Assembly: GCA_017403185.1 (NCBI GenBank)
Contig: JAFQON010000041.1
Span: 1 to 64,000 of the forward strand
DNA: 64,000 nucleotides
Direction of reading: 5' to 3'
Source: Clostridia bacterium
Lineage (GTDB): Bacteria; Bacillota; Clostridia; Oscillospirales; Acutalibacteraceae
In this document: positions 43,449 through 54,600 of the stretch, in pieces
Layout of the letters: every line of letters begins with the position of its first letter
Numbering within the stretch: position 1 is the stretch's first letter
Notes under the pieces: model-generated
Databases searched by the model: none
Told to the model about the DNA's origin: nothing
Seen by the model: only the letters and a program-made list of their open reading frames with translations
Made by a program: the position numbers and the translations under genes

Positions 43449-45707
43449 GTGAAAAGATCGTTTGCAGTAAAGGTTGTCAGCGTTGTCCTTGTGCTTCTGG
43501 TGGCTTTCTCGTCTGTTTTTGTTGCATCTGCAGCGCCTGAAAGCACATCGAAAATTGAGAAAGTAACAAAAACATACGATATTGCGGTTGTTTTTGATAA
43601 TTCAGGCTCAATGTATACTTTGTCAGATGACAAAAATAATACAAGATGGTGTCAGGCGAAGTATTCAATGGAAATTTTTGCTTCTATGCTTGACTACAAG
43701 GGCGGAGACAGGCTTACGATTTATACGATGTGGCCTGTATCCGTAACCGGAAAAAGCGGTAAGACATCATATAAGGTTGAAATAACCAGCAAAGATGATA
43801 TTGATAAAATCAACAAAATGTACACTGTGTTCGATAAGAATATGGGAACTCCTTATAAACCTGTTGAAGAAGCAACCGCCGCATTGAAAAGCAGTGATTC
43901 CAAGTATGAAAAATGGTTGATTGTTCTTACTGACGGCGATTTCAACTATGAGGACAGAGAACAGACTGTCAGATTTGATGCGGGCAAGACTGTTAAATCA
44001 CGACTCGGTGCGATTGCAGAAACAGGAATAAATGTTCAGTTCCTTGGTCTTGATTTGATAACATCCGATGATTCGAATATATCAATCTCAAATTTTTATT
44101 GGGATAATGCAACAGCAAGCAATCTCAAAGATAAGCTTATTCGAGTTTGTAACATGATTTTTCAGCGACACGAACTTGATACGGATGAGTATCTTGATGA
44201 CGATGAACTTGATCTTGAAATTTCGATGAGCAAATTGATTGTTTTTGTTCAGGGCAACAACAAAAAATCTCCCGTATTAAAAAACTCAAATGGTGAGGTT
44301 GTCCCTTACTATTTGGATTGCGGCATGAGACAGTATAGTGAAATGAAAGCTAATGAGTATGACGGCGCAAAAGCTAAGGTTGATAAAACACTTTTCGGTC
44401 AGGTTGTAACATTTGAAAACCTTCCTAAGGGTGAATATACTCTTGAATATCCCGGCGAAAAAGATAAAGTTAAGATTTTTTATGAACCGGATGTTACTCT
44501 TTTTTATGAACTGAAAGACAGAGATGGTGAAGTTGCAACACCGGGCAGCAAAGAGCTTTATCCCGGACAGTATACGGTAACATATTATGTTGTTGATCGT
44601 GTTTTCCCTAATGAAAATGTAACAGAATCACCTCTTATGGGCGAAAACGGTGTTACAGATCTGAATTGTGTTGTTGAAATTGTTAACGGAGACAACACAA
44701 CAAAGGTTCCTGTTGAAAACGAAGGTTCTGTTGAACTTAAACCCGGCGATTCGGTTTTCCTTAACATAAACGGAACATACCTCAAAAACTTTAAAATTTC
44801 AACTGAAGACAACAAAGGAAGTTACACTTTCAACATTTCTCAATTCCCTAAACCTCTTGAGCTTGAGGTTGATGCCGAGATTGAGCAGGATGGCGACTGG
44901 TATCAGCTCAGCAAAAAAGACGAATGGAAGCCGATAAAGGTTAGTATTAAATATGGTGACAAGGCACTCACTGATGAAGAGATGGCAAAGGTTGTTCCCT
45001 CTTTCACATTCTCACCCGAGGTTGCTTATACATATAAAATGCTTCCCGGCGAATCTGCTTATGCAGTTTATATCGGCAAGGATAAAGACGGCAAGGATGC
45101 CGATGTCGCAACAGGTTCATATAAGATTACGGCATCTGCCGAATTTGTTGACGAATATGAGCGCACGGTAAAAACAGAAAAGCCCGATGAAGAGAGCTTT
45201 GCAGTCAGAACGCAGTCCCTTCCGGCAGTAATTATCGAAATATTGCTTCTTATCCTTTTGATTACAGCTATTATTCTGTTTATTATGAGCAGAAAGGTTC
45301 TTCCCAAAGACCTTATTGCAGATAAGAGAGAATTTAAGCTCAGAGGCAGAAATGCGGGCGACGGAAATTATAATTATGACCGCAAGGGCAAGACTCTCAG
45401 GCTTGAATCTCCGCCCGTTCCCACCGATATGTATGCTGAGTGTAAGGTTACACTGAGCCTTTACCCGGTTGACAGAAGATGGACTCCTTCAAGAAGGCGT
45501 AAGGTAGGCATCAAGGATATCACGAGCCCGAGTATGGGTGTTGTAAGAGTCAGAATTGACGGTACAGCATACGAAAAAATGGAAAACGGCAGGTTTGCCC
45601 AGAGGCTTTCACCTGAGGATCCCATTAAGGAAGAATCGGTAAATCCCAGCATCAGAATCGAAAGCAAAAAGAATTCGGTTTATGATATAAGTCTTACAAG
45701 CAGTTGA
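43449..45707 (+). CDS. Membrane-anchored von Willebrand A (vWA) domain protein
   Basis: 752 residues from GTG 43449 (AGGAGGTGA RBS, 6 bp); the upstream ATG at 43392 would give 19 additional residues before the signal peptide. Signal peptide, then a vWA domain with the MIDAS motif DNSGS (D50, S52, S54), ITLTDGDFNYED-like acidic loop and an atypical insert. A beta-rich region follows (about 230-590) with an Ig-like feel, then one TM helix (about 592-616) and a cytoplasmic basic domain of about 135 residues (TPSRRRKVGIKD). The vWA domain is therefore outside and the C-terminus inside, facing the tubulin-like protein. First gene of a four-gene operon. Confidence 0.85.
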   Translation: MKRSFAVKVVSVVLVLLVAFSSVFVASAAPESTSKIEKVTKTYDIAVVFDNSGSMYTLSDDKNNTRWCQAKYSMEIFASMLDYKGGDRLTIYTMWPVSVTGKSGKTSYKVEITSKDDIDKINKMYTVFDKNMGTPYKPVEEATAALKSSDSKYEKWLIVLTDGDFNYEDREQTVRFDAGKTVKSRLGAIAETGINVQFLGLDLITSDDSNISISNFYWDNATASNLKDKLIRVCNMIFQRHELDTDEYLDDDELDLEISMSKLIVFVQGNNKKSPVLKNSNGEVVPYYLDCGMRQYSEMKANEYDGAKAKVDKTLFGQVVTFENLPKGEYTLEYPGEKDKVKIFYEPDVTLFYELKDRDGEVATPGSKELYPGQYTVTYYVVDRVFPNENVTESPLMGENGVTDLNCVVEIVNGDNTTKVPVENEGSVELKPGDSVFLNINGTYLKNFKISTEDNKGSYTFNISQFPKPLELEVDAEIEQDGDWYQLSKKDEWKPIKVSIKYGDKALTDEEMAKVVPSFTFSPEVAYTYKMLPGESAYAVYIGKDKDGKDADVATGSYKITASAEFVDEYERTVKTEKPDEESFAVRTQSLPAVIIEILLLILLITAIILFIMSRKVLPKDLIADKREFKLRGRNAGDGNYNYDRKGKTLRLESPPVPTDMYAECKVTLSLYPVDRRWTPSRRRKVGIKDITSPSMGVVRVRIDGTAYEKMENGRFAQRLSPEDPIKEESVNPSIRIESKKNSVYDISLTSS

Positions 45708-45740
45708 TTTGAAAATTCATTATAAAAGAGGAGAATTATT

Positions 45741-48700
45741 ATGGCAGAAAAGTTAAAAATCAACACCACTCCGGCAACCCTTTTTGTCGGTGTAGGCGGT
45801 ATCGGTTCGCAGATCGTTGTTAAAGTTGCAGAAAGATGTGCTCCCGGCGAAACAAAGAACATCCGCTTTGTTTCAATGGATACAAACGCAAATGACCTTA
45901 AGCAGGTAGGCAAATCAAAGGCAAAAATCGTTTCGGTTCAGACTTCATCAACACAGAGCGTTCTTGATTACCTCAAGAACGATGATGATGCAAGAAACAA
46001 TTGGTTCCCCAACAACACAACCCTCTATCCCAAAACCGTTTCAGAGGGTGCGGGTCAGGTAAGAGCTATTTCAAGACTTGCTCTTAACGCAACAATCAAA
46101 ACCGGTGAAATCACAAAGCTTTATAAGACAATTGATGAGCTGTTCCTTAAAGACGGCAGCGAGAGCAAGCAGGCTCTCAGAGTAGTTATCGTTTCATCCG
46201 CATCGGGCGGCACAGGCTCGGGTATTGCAATGTCAATCGGTATGCTTATCCGTGAATACCTTCACAAGCACTACCGTGAAAAGTCAGCCATTATCAGAGG
46301 CTTCCTCCTTCTTCCCGGCGTTATGGATACCGTTATCAGAAGCGAAAAAGAGCGTCAGAGCCAGCGCAGAAACGGTTATGCAACCATCAAGGAAATCAAT
46401 GCTTTCATGATTAAAGCGAGTGGTTTCTGCGGCGTAAGAAAAGACCTTGAAAGATTCAAGGGCCTTCATGCAGATGTTCCCACAACAACTCAGGGCGTTG
46501 AAACTCTTGAATCACTTCCCTTCGATTTCTGCTTCCTTCTTGACAGAATCGGCAAGGATCAGGAGAGTATGCAGACTCTTGACCAGTATAAGGAATTTGC
46601 AGCACAGAGCCTTTATGAGCAGAATATCGGCCCCATGCAGGGCAACGCATTCAGCATTGAAGATAATATCATCAAAGAATTTGCAGAGGCGGATAACCTC
46701 GGCAGAAACCGTTTCGGCGGTATCGGCGCATCAATTATCCGTTATCCCTATGAAGATGTTGCGGATTATATTGCATACGGCAGAGCCATGGAGCGCATAG
46801 GCGACGGCGAGTCCGCAGGCGATTGGCTCAAATACGATAAGAAATTCAAGGAAGCAAGAGCCGAATTCAAGAAGAGAAGAGCAACAACCATCGAAAAAGA
46901 GCCCACAATCGAGGATGTTTATACTTCAGAGCTTGAAAACGATGACAAGCGCTTCGGCATTGATGTGAAGAGCTACCTTGCAAGAAACCTTGATGATGTT
47001 GCATCCGAGGTATCTGAAAAAATTGATACATTTATCGCTTCCTACAAGAACGAAATTCTTGAAACCTTCGTTTCAATGCCTGAAGTAACAAGCCTCAACA
47101 CTCAGGTTGAAGAGCTCAGAAGAAAGAAAGAATACGAAAACCAGCCCAGCGAAAGAAACAAAGCAAACGATAATCTTTCAGTTATCAGAAGTTACGAAGT
47201 AATAATCAAAAAGCTTGCAAATACCGTTGCAAAGGCAAAAGCGAAGGGCATCCTTCACAATGCTCCTTCAGTTGCAATTGAAGTTCAGCCTTATCATCTC
47301 GAAAGCCTGTTCAAGACAACAAAGGGCGCAATGCACCCCAATGCTGTGCGCTACATCCTTTATAAATTGAAGGCTGCTCTCAACTCGGAGTATGAAGAGG
47401 TAATTAAGGTTAACCTTCGCAGACTTATTACAGAGGATCTTCCCGTTTATTCACCTGCGGCAAACAATCCCAAGCTCTTTGATGTTGACTTCAAGGCGGC
47501 AAAGCAGGAAGAAAAGTCGATCGACGATGTTTGTGCACTTGAGAAAAAAGATCCTTCAACAATCGAAAAGCTCGGTGGCTATAAGCATGTATGGGATGCT
47601 CTCAATAAGCACCTTCCCGGCTACAGCACAACTCTTCTTGAATACAGAGATGCTGTTGTATACGATGCTGCATATGCAATCGCTATCGAATACATTAACA
47701 GAATCTGTGCAGAGTACGAGAAGTTCTATGCAAGCTTTGATGCAAAGGTTGTAGGCCTTCAGAAGCAGAGAGAAGAAATAGTTAACAAGCTCGCATTCAA
47801 GAAGGGCAACAATATCCGCTATGTATGCGGTGACAAGGAATATCTTGACCGCTTTGCAGATATGTGCCCCGAAGGCGACAGTGGTCTTCTTCTTCCCGAT
47901 GAACTTAACGCAGAAATCTTTGAGGCTGTAAAAGTTAATGCAGAGAGCGACAGACTTGCACAGTACGATCCCTACGGAGAAAATCAGCGTGCGGATATCT
48001 TTGATAAGGTTCTTATCGGCTATTTCCGTGATTCAATCCGTGAGGATTGCGATGAAATCATCAACATCAATATCATTCAGGCTCTTGCAACAGAGCAGAA
48101 GTTCAAGGCTTATTTTGAAGCAAAGAGCCTTGCAGACGATGATGAAGCCGTAATCATGAGCCCCATTGATGACGAGAAGAGAATTGATTATCTTATTGAT
48201 AATATCAAGCTCGGCACAAGACTTGCATCTCCCGGTGTAGGCTGCGCAAACTTTGGCGAGCCCAGAGATATCAAGGCCTGCTCGTTCAATCTCGAGCTTC
48301 TTAAGCTCCGTGATATCGAAATCAAGAAGCTCATTGAGCCTTATGTTTCACCTGTTGCAACCGATACTGTTTCAAAGTATGACTTCAGATTCTACAGCGC
48401 ACTTTACAACATCACTCCCGACCAGCTCGCAAAGTTCAAGAGCCCCGAAGAGTGCACCGTTGATGACCTTTACACAGAGGGCGCAGGTATCTACTACCAG
48501 GCATACCACGATTACATAAAGAATATCGGTCCCGACTCAACAAAGAGCGCAACAATTTCTCTTCATATCGACAAGCGTTGGGATTCGCTTACCGAAATGC
48601 CCGAAATCTCAATGACCGCTCATTACAAGGATATGATAAAAATTCACTCAGCTCTTGTTTACGGTATTGTTTACGGAATGATCAAGACTCATCAGTCATC

Positions 48701-49358
48701 AAAGTATGATGCACAAAAACGCATCTATGCTCTTGAAGATACCGAGGGCGAGCTTACCACACTTATCGTTTCAAATAACACCGAGTGTGACGAGTTCTAT
48801 GAGGTTCTTGATGCTCTTTACCGTGACAGAGCTTCGGTTGCCAAGATTTATGAAATGGCTGCTGAGCGTTGCAAGTATGATGTTGAGTGCAACCGCAGAT
48901 ACTCAGAAAGTGCATTCCTTAAGGATACCAGAATTTTCAAAATCGGTGACGGCCATGCAGCCCCCACCAGCCTTTTTGAAATTCCTCTTATGTATTACAA
49001 CTCACTTCCCAAGGCAAAGATGGATGATAACGAGCTTTCCGTTATGATTGAAAGCGTTATCAATGTTATTGAAACAGAAGTTAACAGATATGAGCAGGAG
49101 GTTGACAGAGCTCCCTTCCTTGCAAGCCGCCTTGAAGATCAGTTCAGGCTTCTTATCGATAACTTCAACAGCAAGGCTTTCGATATCAAGAAGAACACAA
49201 CCATCGAGGAAAACAGAGTTATCAATATGGTATTCAGAAAGGTAAGCAACAAGATCAAGGCTCTCAATATCTATAAATTCAGTGATAAGATTGATGAGCT
49301 CCGTGCTCTTATTGTTACACCCGCAGATGAAACTGCAGCTGAGGGTGCAGAAAAATAA
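45741..49358 (+). CDS. Tubulin/FtsZ-superfamily protein (Tubulin_2 type), 1205 residues
   Basis: The N-terminal about 300 residues form a tubulin-like GTPase: glycine loop GVGGIGSQ (17-24), MDTNANDL (46-53) in the place of the T2/T3 loop, GAGQVRAISRLAL (103-115) and the diagnostic SASGGTGSG at 153-161, equivalent to the FtsZ GGGTGTG signature. Far longer than FtsZ: about 900 residues follow, mostly helical, with charged segments (REKSAI..., KEPTIEDVYTSELENDD), as in the large FtsZ-like family proposed to act in membrane remodelling rather than division. No TM segment and no signal peptide: cytosolic. GAGGAG RBS; 33 bp after the vWA gene, 37 bp before the next gene. Confidence 0.88.
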   Translation: MAEKLKINTTPATLFVGVGGIGSQIVVKVAERCAPGETKNIRFVSMDTNANDLKQVGKSKAKIVSVQTSSTQSVLDYLKNDDDARNNWFPNNTTLYPKTVSEGAGQVRAISRLALNATIKTGEITKLYKTIDELFLKDGSESKQALRVVIVSSASGGTGSGIAMSIGMLIREYLHKHYREKSAIIRGFLLLPGVMDTVIRSEKERQSQRRNGYATIKEINAFMIKASGFCGVRKDLERFKGLHADVPTTTQGVETLESLPFDFCFLLDRIGKDQESMQTLDQYKEFAAQSLYEQNIGPMQGNAFSIEDNIIKEFAEADNLGRNRFGGIGASIIRYPYEDVADYIAYGRAMERIGDGESAGDWLKYDKKFKEARAEFKKRRATTIEKEPTIEDVYTSELENDDKRFGIDVKSYLARNLDDVASEVSEKIDTFIASYKNEILETFVSMPEVTSLNTQVEELRRKKEYENQPSERNKANDNLSVIRSYEVIIKKLANTVAKAKAKGILHNAPSVAIEVQPYHLESLFKTTKGAMHPNAVRYILYKLKAALNSEYEEVIKVNLRRLITEDLPVYSPAANNPKLFDVDFKAAKQEEKSIDDVCALEKKDPSTIEKLGGYKHVWDALNKHLPGYSTTLLEYRDAVVYDAAYAIAIEYINRICAEYEKFYASFDAKVVGLQKQREEIVNKLAFKKGNNIRYVCGDKEYLDRFADMCPEGDSGLLLPDELNAEIFEAVKVNAESDRLAQYDPYGENQRADIFDKVLIGYFRDSIREDCDEIININIIQALATEQKFKAYFEAKSLADDDEAVIMSPIDDEKRIDYLIDNIKLGTRLASPGVGCANFGEPRDIKACSFNLELLKLRDIEIKKLIEPYVSPVATDTVSKYDFRFYSALYNITPDQLAKFKSPEECTVDDLYTEGAGIYYQAYHDYIKNIGPDSTKSATISLHIDKRWDSLTEMPEISMTAHYKDMIKIHSALVYGIVYGMIKTHQSSKYDAQKRIYALEDTEGELTTLIVSNNTECDEFYEVLDALYRDRASVAKIYEMAAERCKYDVECNRRYSESAFLKDTRIFKIGDGHAAPTSLFEIPLMYYNSLPKAKMDDNELSVMIESVINVIETEVNRYEQEVDRAPFLASRLEDQFRLLIDNFNSKAFDIKKNTTIEENRVINMVFRKVSNKIKALNIYKFSDKIDELRALIVTPADETAAEGAEK

Positions 49359-49395
49359 TCAGGGTACTTAAAAAGAAATAAGGAGGTGAAGTTTT

Positions 49396-51612
49396 ATGTT
49401 TACGGTTATTATTGCCGAGCAGGAGATTCTGGATATGTTTGAAGAATTCAGAATGTTTCTTAACCCCTTGCTCAACAACAAGGATATTGCGTTCTGCGCA
49501 TGGAAAAGAAATGAGCAGTCCCTTGAAAAAATGCTGCCTGATATCTATGAAAAGGTATCATTCCAAAAGGAATGGAGAGCGGTTATCGTTAATAACGATA
49601 TGATAAACAGCCTTAATCCTTTTGATTATACAGGCTATGAGGATGATGTCACTCTCAGCAGTGAACACGATTGGGAGGGGATAGCCCTTCGAAGAGAAGC
49701 AAGGTTTTCCTGCTACGGCAAAGCACTTAATAACCCATTAACAAAACTTACATCAGCTCTTTGCGGTACCCCGGTATTTAACTCGGTTATAGAGGATAAA
49801 GAAATTTACGGCAGCATTATTTCAGGTGAGACAGAGCTTTATGAGTATATGCTCGATCTTCAGCTGAAGGCTCTTAATCTCACCGAAATGGCTGCACGGC
49901 TTAACACCTATCACAGGAGCAATCTCACAAGATTTGTTCCGGAGGATAAGATTGACGAGCTCATAAATTGCGTGAAGAGCAGTCAGACAAAAGAGATAAC
50001 AGAAATGATTGCGCCTGACAGAATTGTCAATTTTATCAGCCTTATAGGCAATAACGATCCGTTATATTCGGACCCTGAATATATTGAGTGTATGGTTGAA
50101 AACACAAAAAAGACAGAAATGTTTGATGCCATAGCAAGCGATTTTACATTCAAGGATAAGTTACCCTCTGAGGTGATATGTGTTTCTCCCAGAACTTTTG
50201 ATTGCAGCGTGTATAATGAAAATTCAAGCTGGGAAGCCGAGGATGAGAGAAACTATTCCAATTTCTGTGAAAACAACCTTTATAATGAAAAGCTGAAATT
50301 TATTCTGTTTGATTTGCTCCCGGCTGATAACAAGCAGTATTTGTTTGAAAGAATACGCATGATGTGTTTCCTGCTTATTCTTGCGGGTAACAGCATTCCC
50401 AACGGTGTTGTCAGCCCGAGAAGAGTCTACAGAGCAGAGTTCAGCTTTGACCCTAAAGCCATTGAAGATACCTGCACCGAATATATCAGCAAGCTTAAAG
50501 CGACAAGCCTGCTCATCAAGGAGTATTTCAAGGGTGCTCAGAGTGAAATTGAAGAAACTCTTGATAAAGAAACCTTTGAGCAGCTGTTTGAATCTGATGT
50601 CACCATTCCCATTGATGTTTCGGAGTATAACAGAAACGATCTTTATGCAAGGGGCAACAATATCGGCCTTGCATCTGATTGTCCCACAGATGAAGAGAAG
50701 AAATGGGATGAAGAATACAGATTAATTTCGCGAAGGTTTGTTAAATATCTGAAAGAGCCCCGCAGAGCTGTAAAAGCAGCTGTAAATAACGAGTTCAGAC
50801 TCAACAATTGTGTTGAGGATGACCGAGCATTAAGAATGACGGGCGGTCAGGCGGAGGATATCGCAGACCGTCTGCATACTGAAGAGCAGTATATGATAGA
50901 GTCATCGGCAACACAGCTCTTCAACAATACAAAATTCAAAAAAGAGATAGATAAGGCAGATAAAGAGGTGCGCAAATCGATTTCTGAGCGTGTTACAAGA
51001 AAAGGAACGGTTCTTGTCGGTTCGGTTGTGCTTGCTGCTTATCTGATAGGCTTTCTTCCCCTTGTTTTCCGTAATTTTGAAACAGAAAAAGCAATTTTGT
51101 GTGCACTGGGAATAACAGGTGCATCCCTGCTGATTCTTGCCCTTGTAGGAATTGTCAAGCTCATAATCATGCGCAAAAAGCATATGAAGGCTTATGATAA
51201 TTTCAACCAAAAAGTGTCGGGCATATGTATGGAAATAGAGGACGGTCTGAGAGGCTATTCCACCTATCTCGGCCATGCGTGCAATGTTATGCGTGCATCG
51301 TCTGTTTTGCAGACAAAGGAATCACAGTCATCCAAGGAGCAGAAAATCCTTACTTATCACGCAATCAGAGTATCTGATAAAACCAAGGATGCGTATGAGC
51401 TGTTCTCAAAATACATTGACTGCGATGCAATTGTGCTCACGGATGTTGAGCCGTATTTCTATGATTACAGCGTAATGCGTGATTATAACTTTGATATGCC
51501 TTATAAGGAGTCAAAGAGAAAAATTGCTTTTATGCAGGAGGATAACATTGTCACCATTCCCGTTGACTATGTAAGCTCCGTAATTCTTGTAAGGGAGGAA
51601 TTGTATGTCTGA
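49396..51612 (+). CDS. Two-TM protein of the tubulin-like operon, unknown function
   Basis: 738 residues, not recognised. Mostly helical and charged, cytosolic for the first about 530 residues; two adjacent TM helices at about 536-557 (TVLVGSVVLAAYLIGFLPLV) and 565-592 (ILCALGITGASLLILALVGI), then a basic cytosolic C-terminal part of about 145 residues. A hairpin topology puts both ends in the cytosol. AGGAGGTGA RBS. The last 8 bp overlap the start of the next gene, so the two are translationally coupled. Likely the membrane adaptor that recruits the tubulin-like filament; inference from position only. Confidence 0.8.
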   Translation: MFTVIIAEQEILDMFEEFRMFLNPLLNNKDIAFCAWKRNEQSLEKMLPDIYEKVSFQKEWRAVIVNNDMINSLNPFDYTGYEDDVTLSSEHDWEGIALRREARFSCYGKALNNPLTKLTSALCGTPVFNSVIEDKEIYGSIISGETELYEYMLDLQLKALNLTEMAARLNTYHRSNLTRFVPEDKIDELINCVKSSQTKEITEMIAPDRIVNFISLIGNNDPLYSDPEYIECMVENTKKTEMFDAIASDFTFKDKLPSEVICVSPRTFDCSVYNENSSWEAEDERNYSNFCENNLYNEKLKFILFDLLPADNKQYLFERIRMMCFLLILAGNSIPNGVVSPRRVYRAEFSFDPKAIEDTCTEYISKLKATSLLIKEYFKGAQSEIEETLDKETFEQLFESDVTIPIDVSEYNRNDLYARGNNIGLASDCPTDEEKKWDEEYRLISRRFVKYLKEPRRAVKAAVNNEFRLNNCVEDDRALRMTGGQAEDIADRLHTEEQYMIESSATQLFNNTKFKKEIDKADKEVRKSISERVTRKGTVLVGSVVLAAYLIGFLPLVFRNFETEKAILCALGITGASLLILALVGIVKLIIMRKKHMKAYDNFNQKVSGICMEIEDGLRGYSTYLGHACNVMRASSVLQTKESQSSKEQKILTYHAIRVSDKTKDAYELFSKYIDCDAIVLTDVEPYFYDYSVMRDYNFDMPYKESKRKIAFMQEDNIVTIPVDYVSSVILVREELYV

Positions 51613-54600
51613 TTTCAAAGAGATTCTTACTGAAATTCTTAAAATGCTTGCCATGATTTCTCCCTTTGTGTTGATTTGCGCACTTAATAATAAAAGCAAT
51701 CTTCCTCAGATAAATCGCAGCAGGCAGTTCCTTATGCCTCCTGTTGCATTAGTTATAATGGTTGCGGTTATGTTCTTTACGGATGATATCAACCGTATCC
51801 TGATTAACTTTATCAGGTTTATCCCGAATATCTTTATCTGGGTTGATTCTCTTTCGTGGATACCCGAGATTATAGGAGATTTATTCTATCAGATAGGCGT
51901 TAAGCTCAGAGCGTTTTTCGATTCACTCAATCTCAGCTTCTGGATATTCTTTATCAGCAATTGGGTGATTCTTGCTCTGTATGTGTTAATCAAAAAATCG
52001 GTTCTCAGTATTCTTTCGGGTCTTTTCAATACGGACAACGAGCCTTATCACAAGCTTTATGATGCCGTGGCGGGCGAGTTTTATGAGTTCTTCCCCGAAA
52101 GAGAAAAATGGTGTGTAAAGAATGCTTATTCACACACAAGAAAGCTTCTCAAGGCTCTCTATATTTCATCCGTTGTTATCTCGGTAGCCGTTATGCTGCT
52201 GAGCAGAAAATTCTATGACGATAAAATATTCACTGCAATGTTTTATCCCGTTTTCGGCGTTGTAATAGTCGGTGAATTGTATTTCTTCCTTGACGGACTT
52301 ACAAAGCGTGAATACACACAGAATATTCTCGGCGAGGATGAAAATGCGCACAAAACCGTTAACTACTCGCTTCTCAGAAAGTTTTTGAGAAATCTTTTCA
52401 AGGATAAGCTTTTGTCAGAGAGCACAAATGTAAACAATGCTCTTGCCGATGAAATGACAACAACGGATATCATCCGTAACCTTGAAAAGGATGAAGACCC
52501 CAAGGTTGTGACCTTCGCAACCTACATGGAGGCTCTTAACAGAACGGGCTTTGAGATTGATAATAACTATCTGTATTCTTCGCTCGATTTACTTAAAGGC
52601 AAAAGTATACTTTTCAACAATCCGTTCTATAATGACCACATCCCGTATGCCTTCTATCCCATGAACAGAGCTCTACTCACCCACAAGAAGGTTCTGGTTA
52701 TTCTCGGCAGGCACGCTATTGAGGATGATATCAGGGAATGGATTGAAAAGGGCATAGAGTCCGTTACAAACATTCCTTTTATGTGGAAAATCGGTGTTCT
52801 CGGTGATGAGCAGCAGGATGCTGATATCGGTATCATCACAAGGTCGGATGTGCTTAACATCAAACTTCATGAGGCAAATGCAGATTTTCTTGAAAAGGTT
52901 GAATACTGCGTTATCATTGAGCCCTCAAAGCTTATATCAACAGCGCAGATTGGTCTTAATCTTATTGTTAAAAAATGCCGCAATAAGGGTGACAGAAACA
53001 TAGTTTTCTGTATGTTTGATAAAAACTGTGACGGTCTTGTTGATGCTATGTCACATATACTTATGACAAGCATCAGCGAGGTTGCGGCAACACCTAAGCA
53101 CCTCGGCACATCATCCTATATGAGCTGGGAAGCTGACGATGAATATGTTCATCACCGTATGTTCCCCAACATATCAAGATACCTCGGCATGGGTACGGAG
53201 CTTTCATTTGCAGGTCTTAAAAATCAGGTGTCAAGGACAACTTGGTTCGGCGGCGAAGCCTTCCCCGTAACGGATATGAACTGGATTGACAGGCAGTATT
53301 ATTACGAGCTTATGAAATATGCGGGTCTGCCGACAAATCAGGAATCCATGGATGAACGCTTCAAAACCACTCCCAATTATTGGAGTGCAACCGTTGCGAA
53401 AAACAATTATTTCACCGTTGAAGACGAAAGCTTCAATATGTTTGAAATTCTTCGTGAGTTTGAAACAAGGTCAACCGAGCAGGGCTTCATCAATGTTATA
53501 TCATCCGATTACCTGCTTAAGGATTATATGGCAGATAACGCTTCAATTTTTGAGGCGGATCCAAAGGCGATTCCTTATATTGTTGCGGACTACGCCAGAA
53601 CGGACAGGAATGTTATTCTCAGGCTCGTTCTTATGATGTGCACGCTTCCTGTAGCGGAAGAAGAGATTATCAAGGAGCTTTCGCTCATAGGCATCAAGGT
53701 GTATGACCTCAAGAAGCAGCTTTGGCATGAAATTTACAAATGCTATGCCGATACAAAGTCAATAGCATCTCTTTCTTCTGACTATAAGCAGGCGGTTGAA
53801 GAGACCTTTACCCGTTCTCTTGACATTGAGAGTGCGGCTGAAGCGGTGTTCACATCCAAAATCCTCAACTGTAAGGAACGCTATAATATGCGTTCGGGTA
53901 AAATGGAGACAGTTTATTCCATTGTTGACCCTGTGTTCATTTCGGTTTGTGCAGCAGAGCTCAGATCGGCGGGTTATGTTGCTGAGGATGAAAAGGGTGA
54001 GAAGTATTATCTCGGTTCTGAGCTGAGCGGTCACATTTATCAGAAATATCTTCCCGGTCAGTTCTTTACCTTTGGCGGCAAGTATTATGAAATGCAGTAT
54101 CTTACCGCTGACGGTCAGGTGCTTGTGCGCAGAGCTGCGGATCATATTCACGGCAGACCTGCTTACAGGCAGATAAGAGAGTATGAAATTTCAGGCACAA
54201 GACCTATCGTGAAAATCGGTGCAAGCCGCAGCATAGCAGGTATGAAAGTTGTTCGTGAGTATGCGGATATAAGGGTAAAAACACCCGGATATCACCTTAT
54301 GGACAGATACAATAACTTTGAAAGCGCAAAGGAAATTCTTTTTGAAGAGTCGAGCGGAATTCCCGAAAGAGTTTATAAAAACAAAGAAATTCTCAGGATT
54401 GAGCTTCCGGGTGAAAACGGCGGACTTGCCGATGATGTGCGTTACACAGTTGCTGTGCTTTTCAACGAGCTTTTCAAAACCCTGTTTGCGGATAACCAAC
54501 ATTTCATTACCGCTGTGACCAATGCAGACCATATTGAAGAGGGCATGAATAAGCCTCTCACTGCATCCGTAATCGGCGGCGACGGATTTGAAGTTTCACG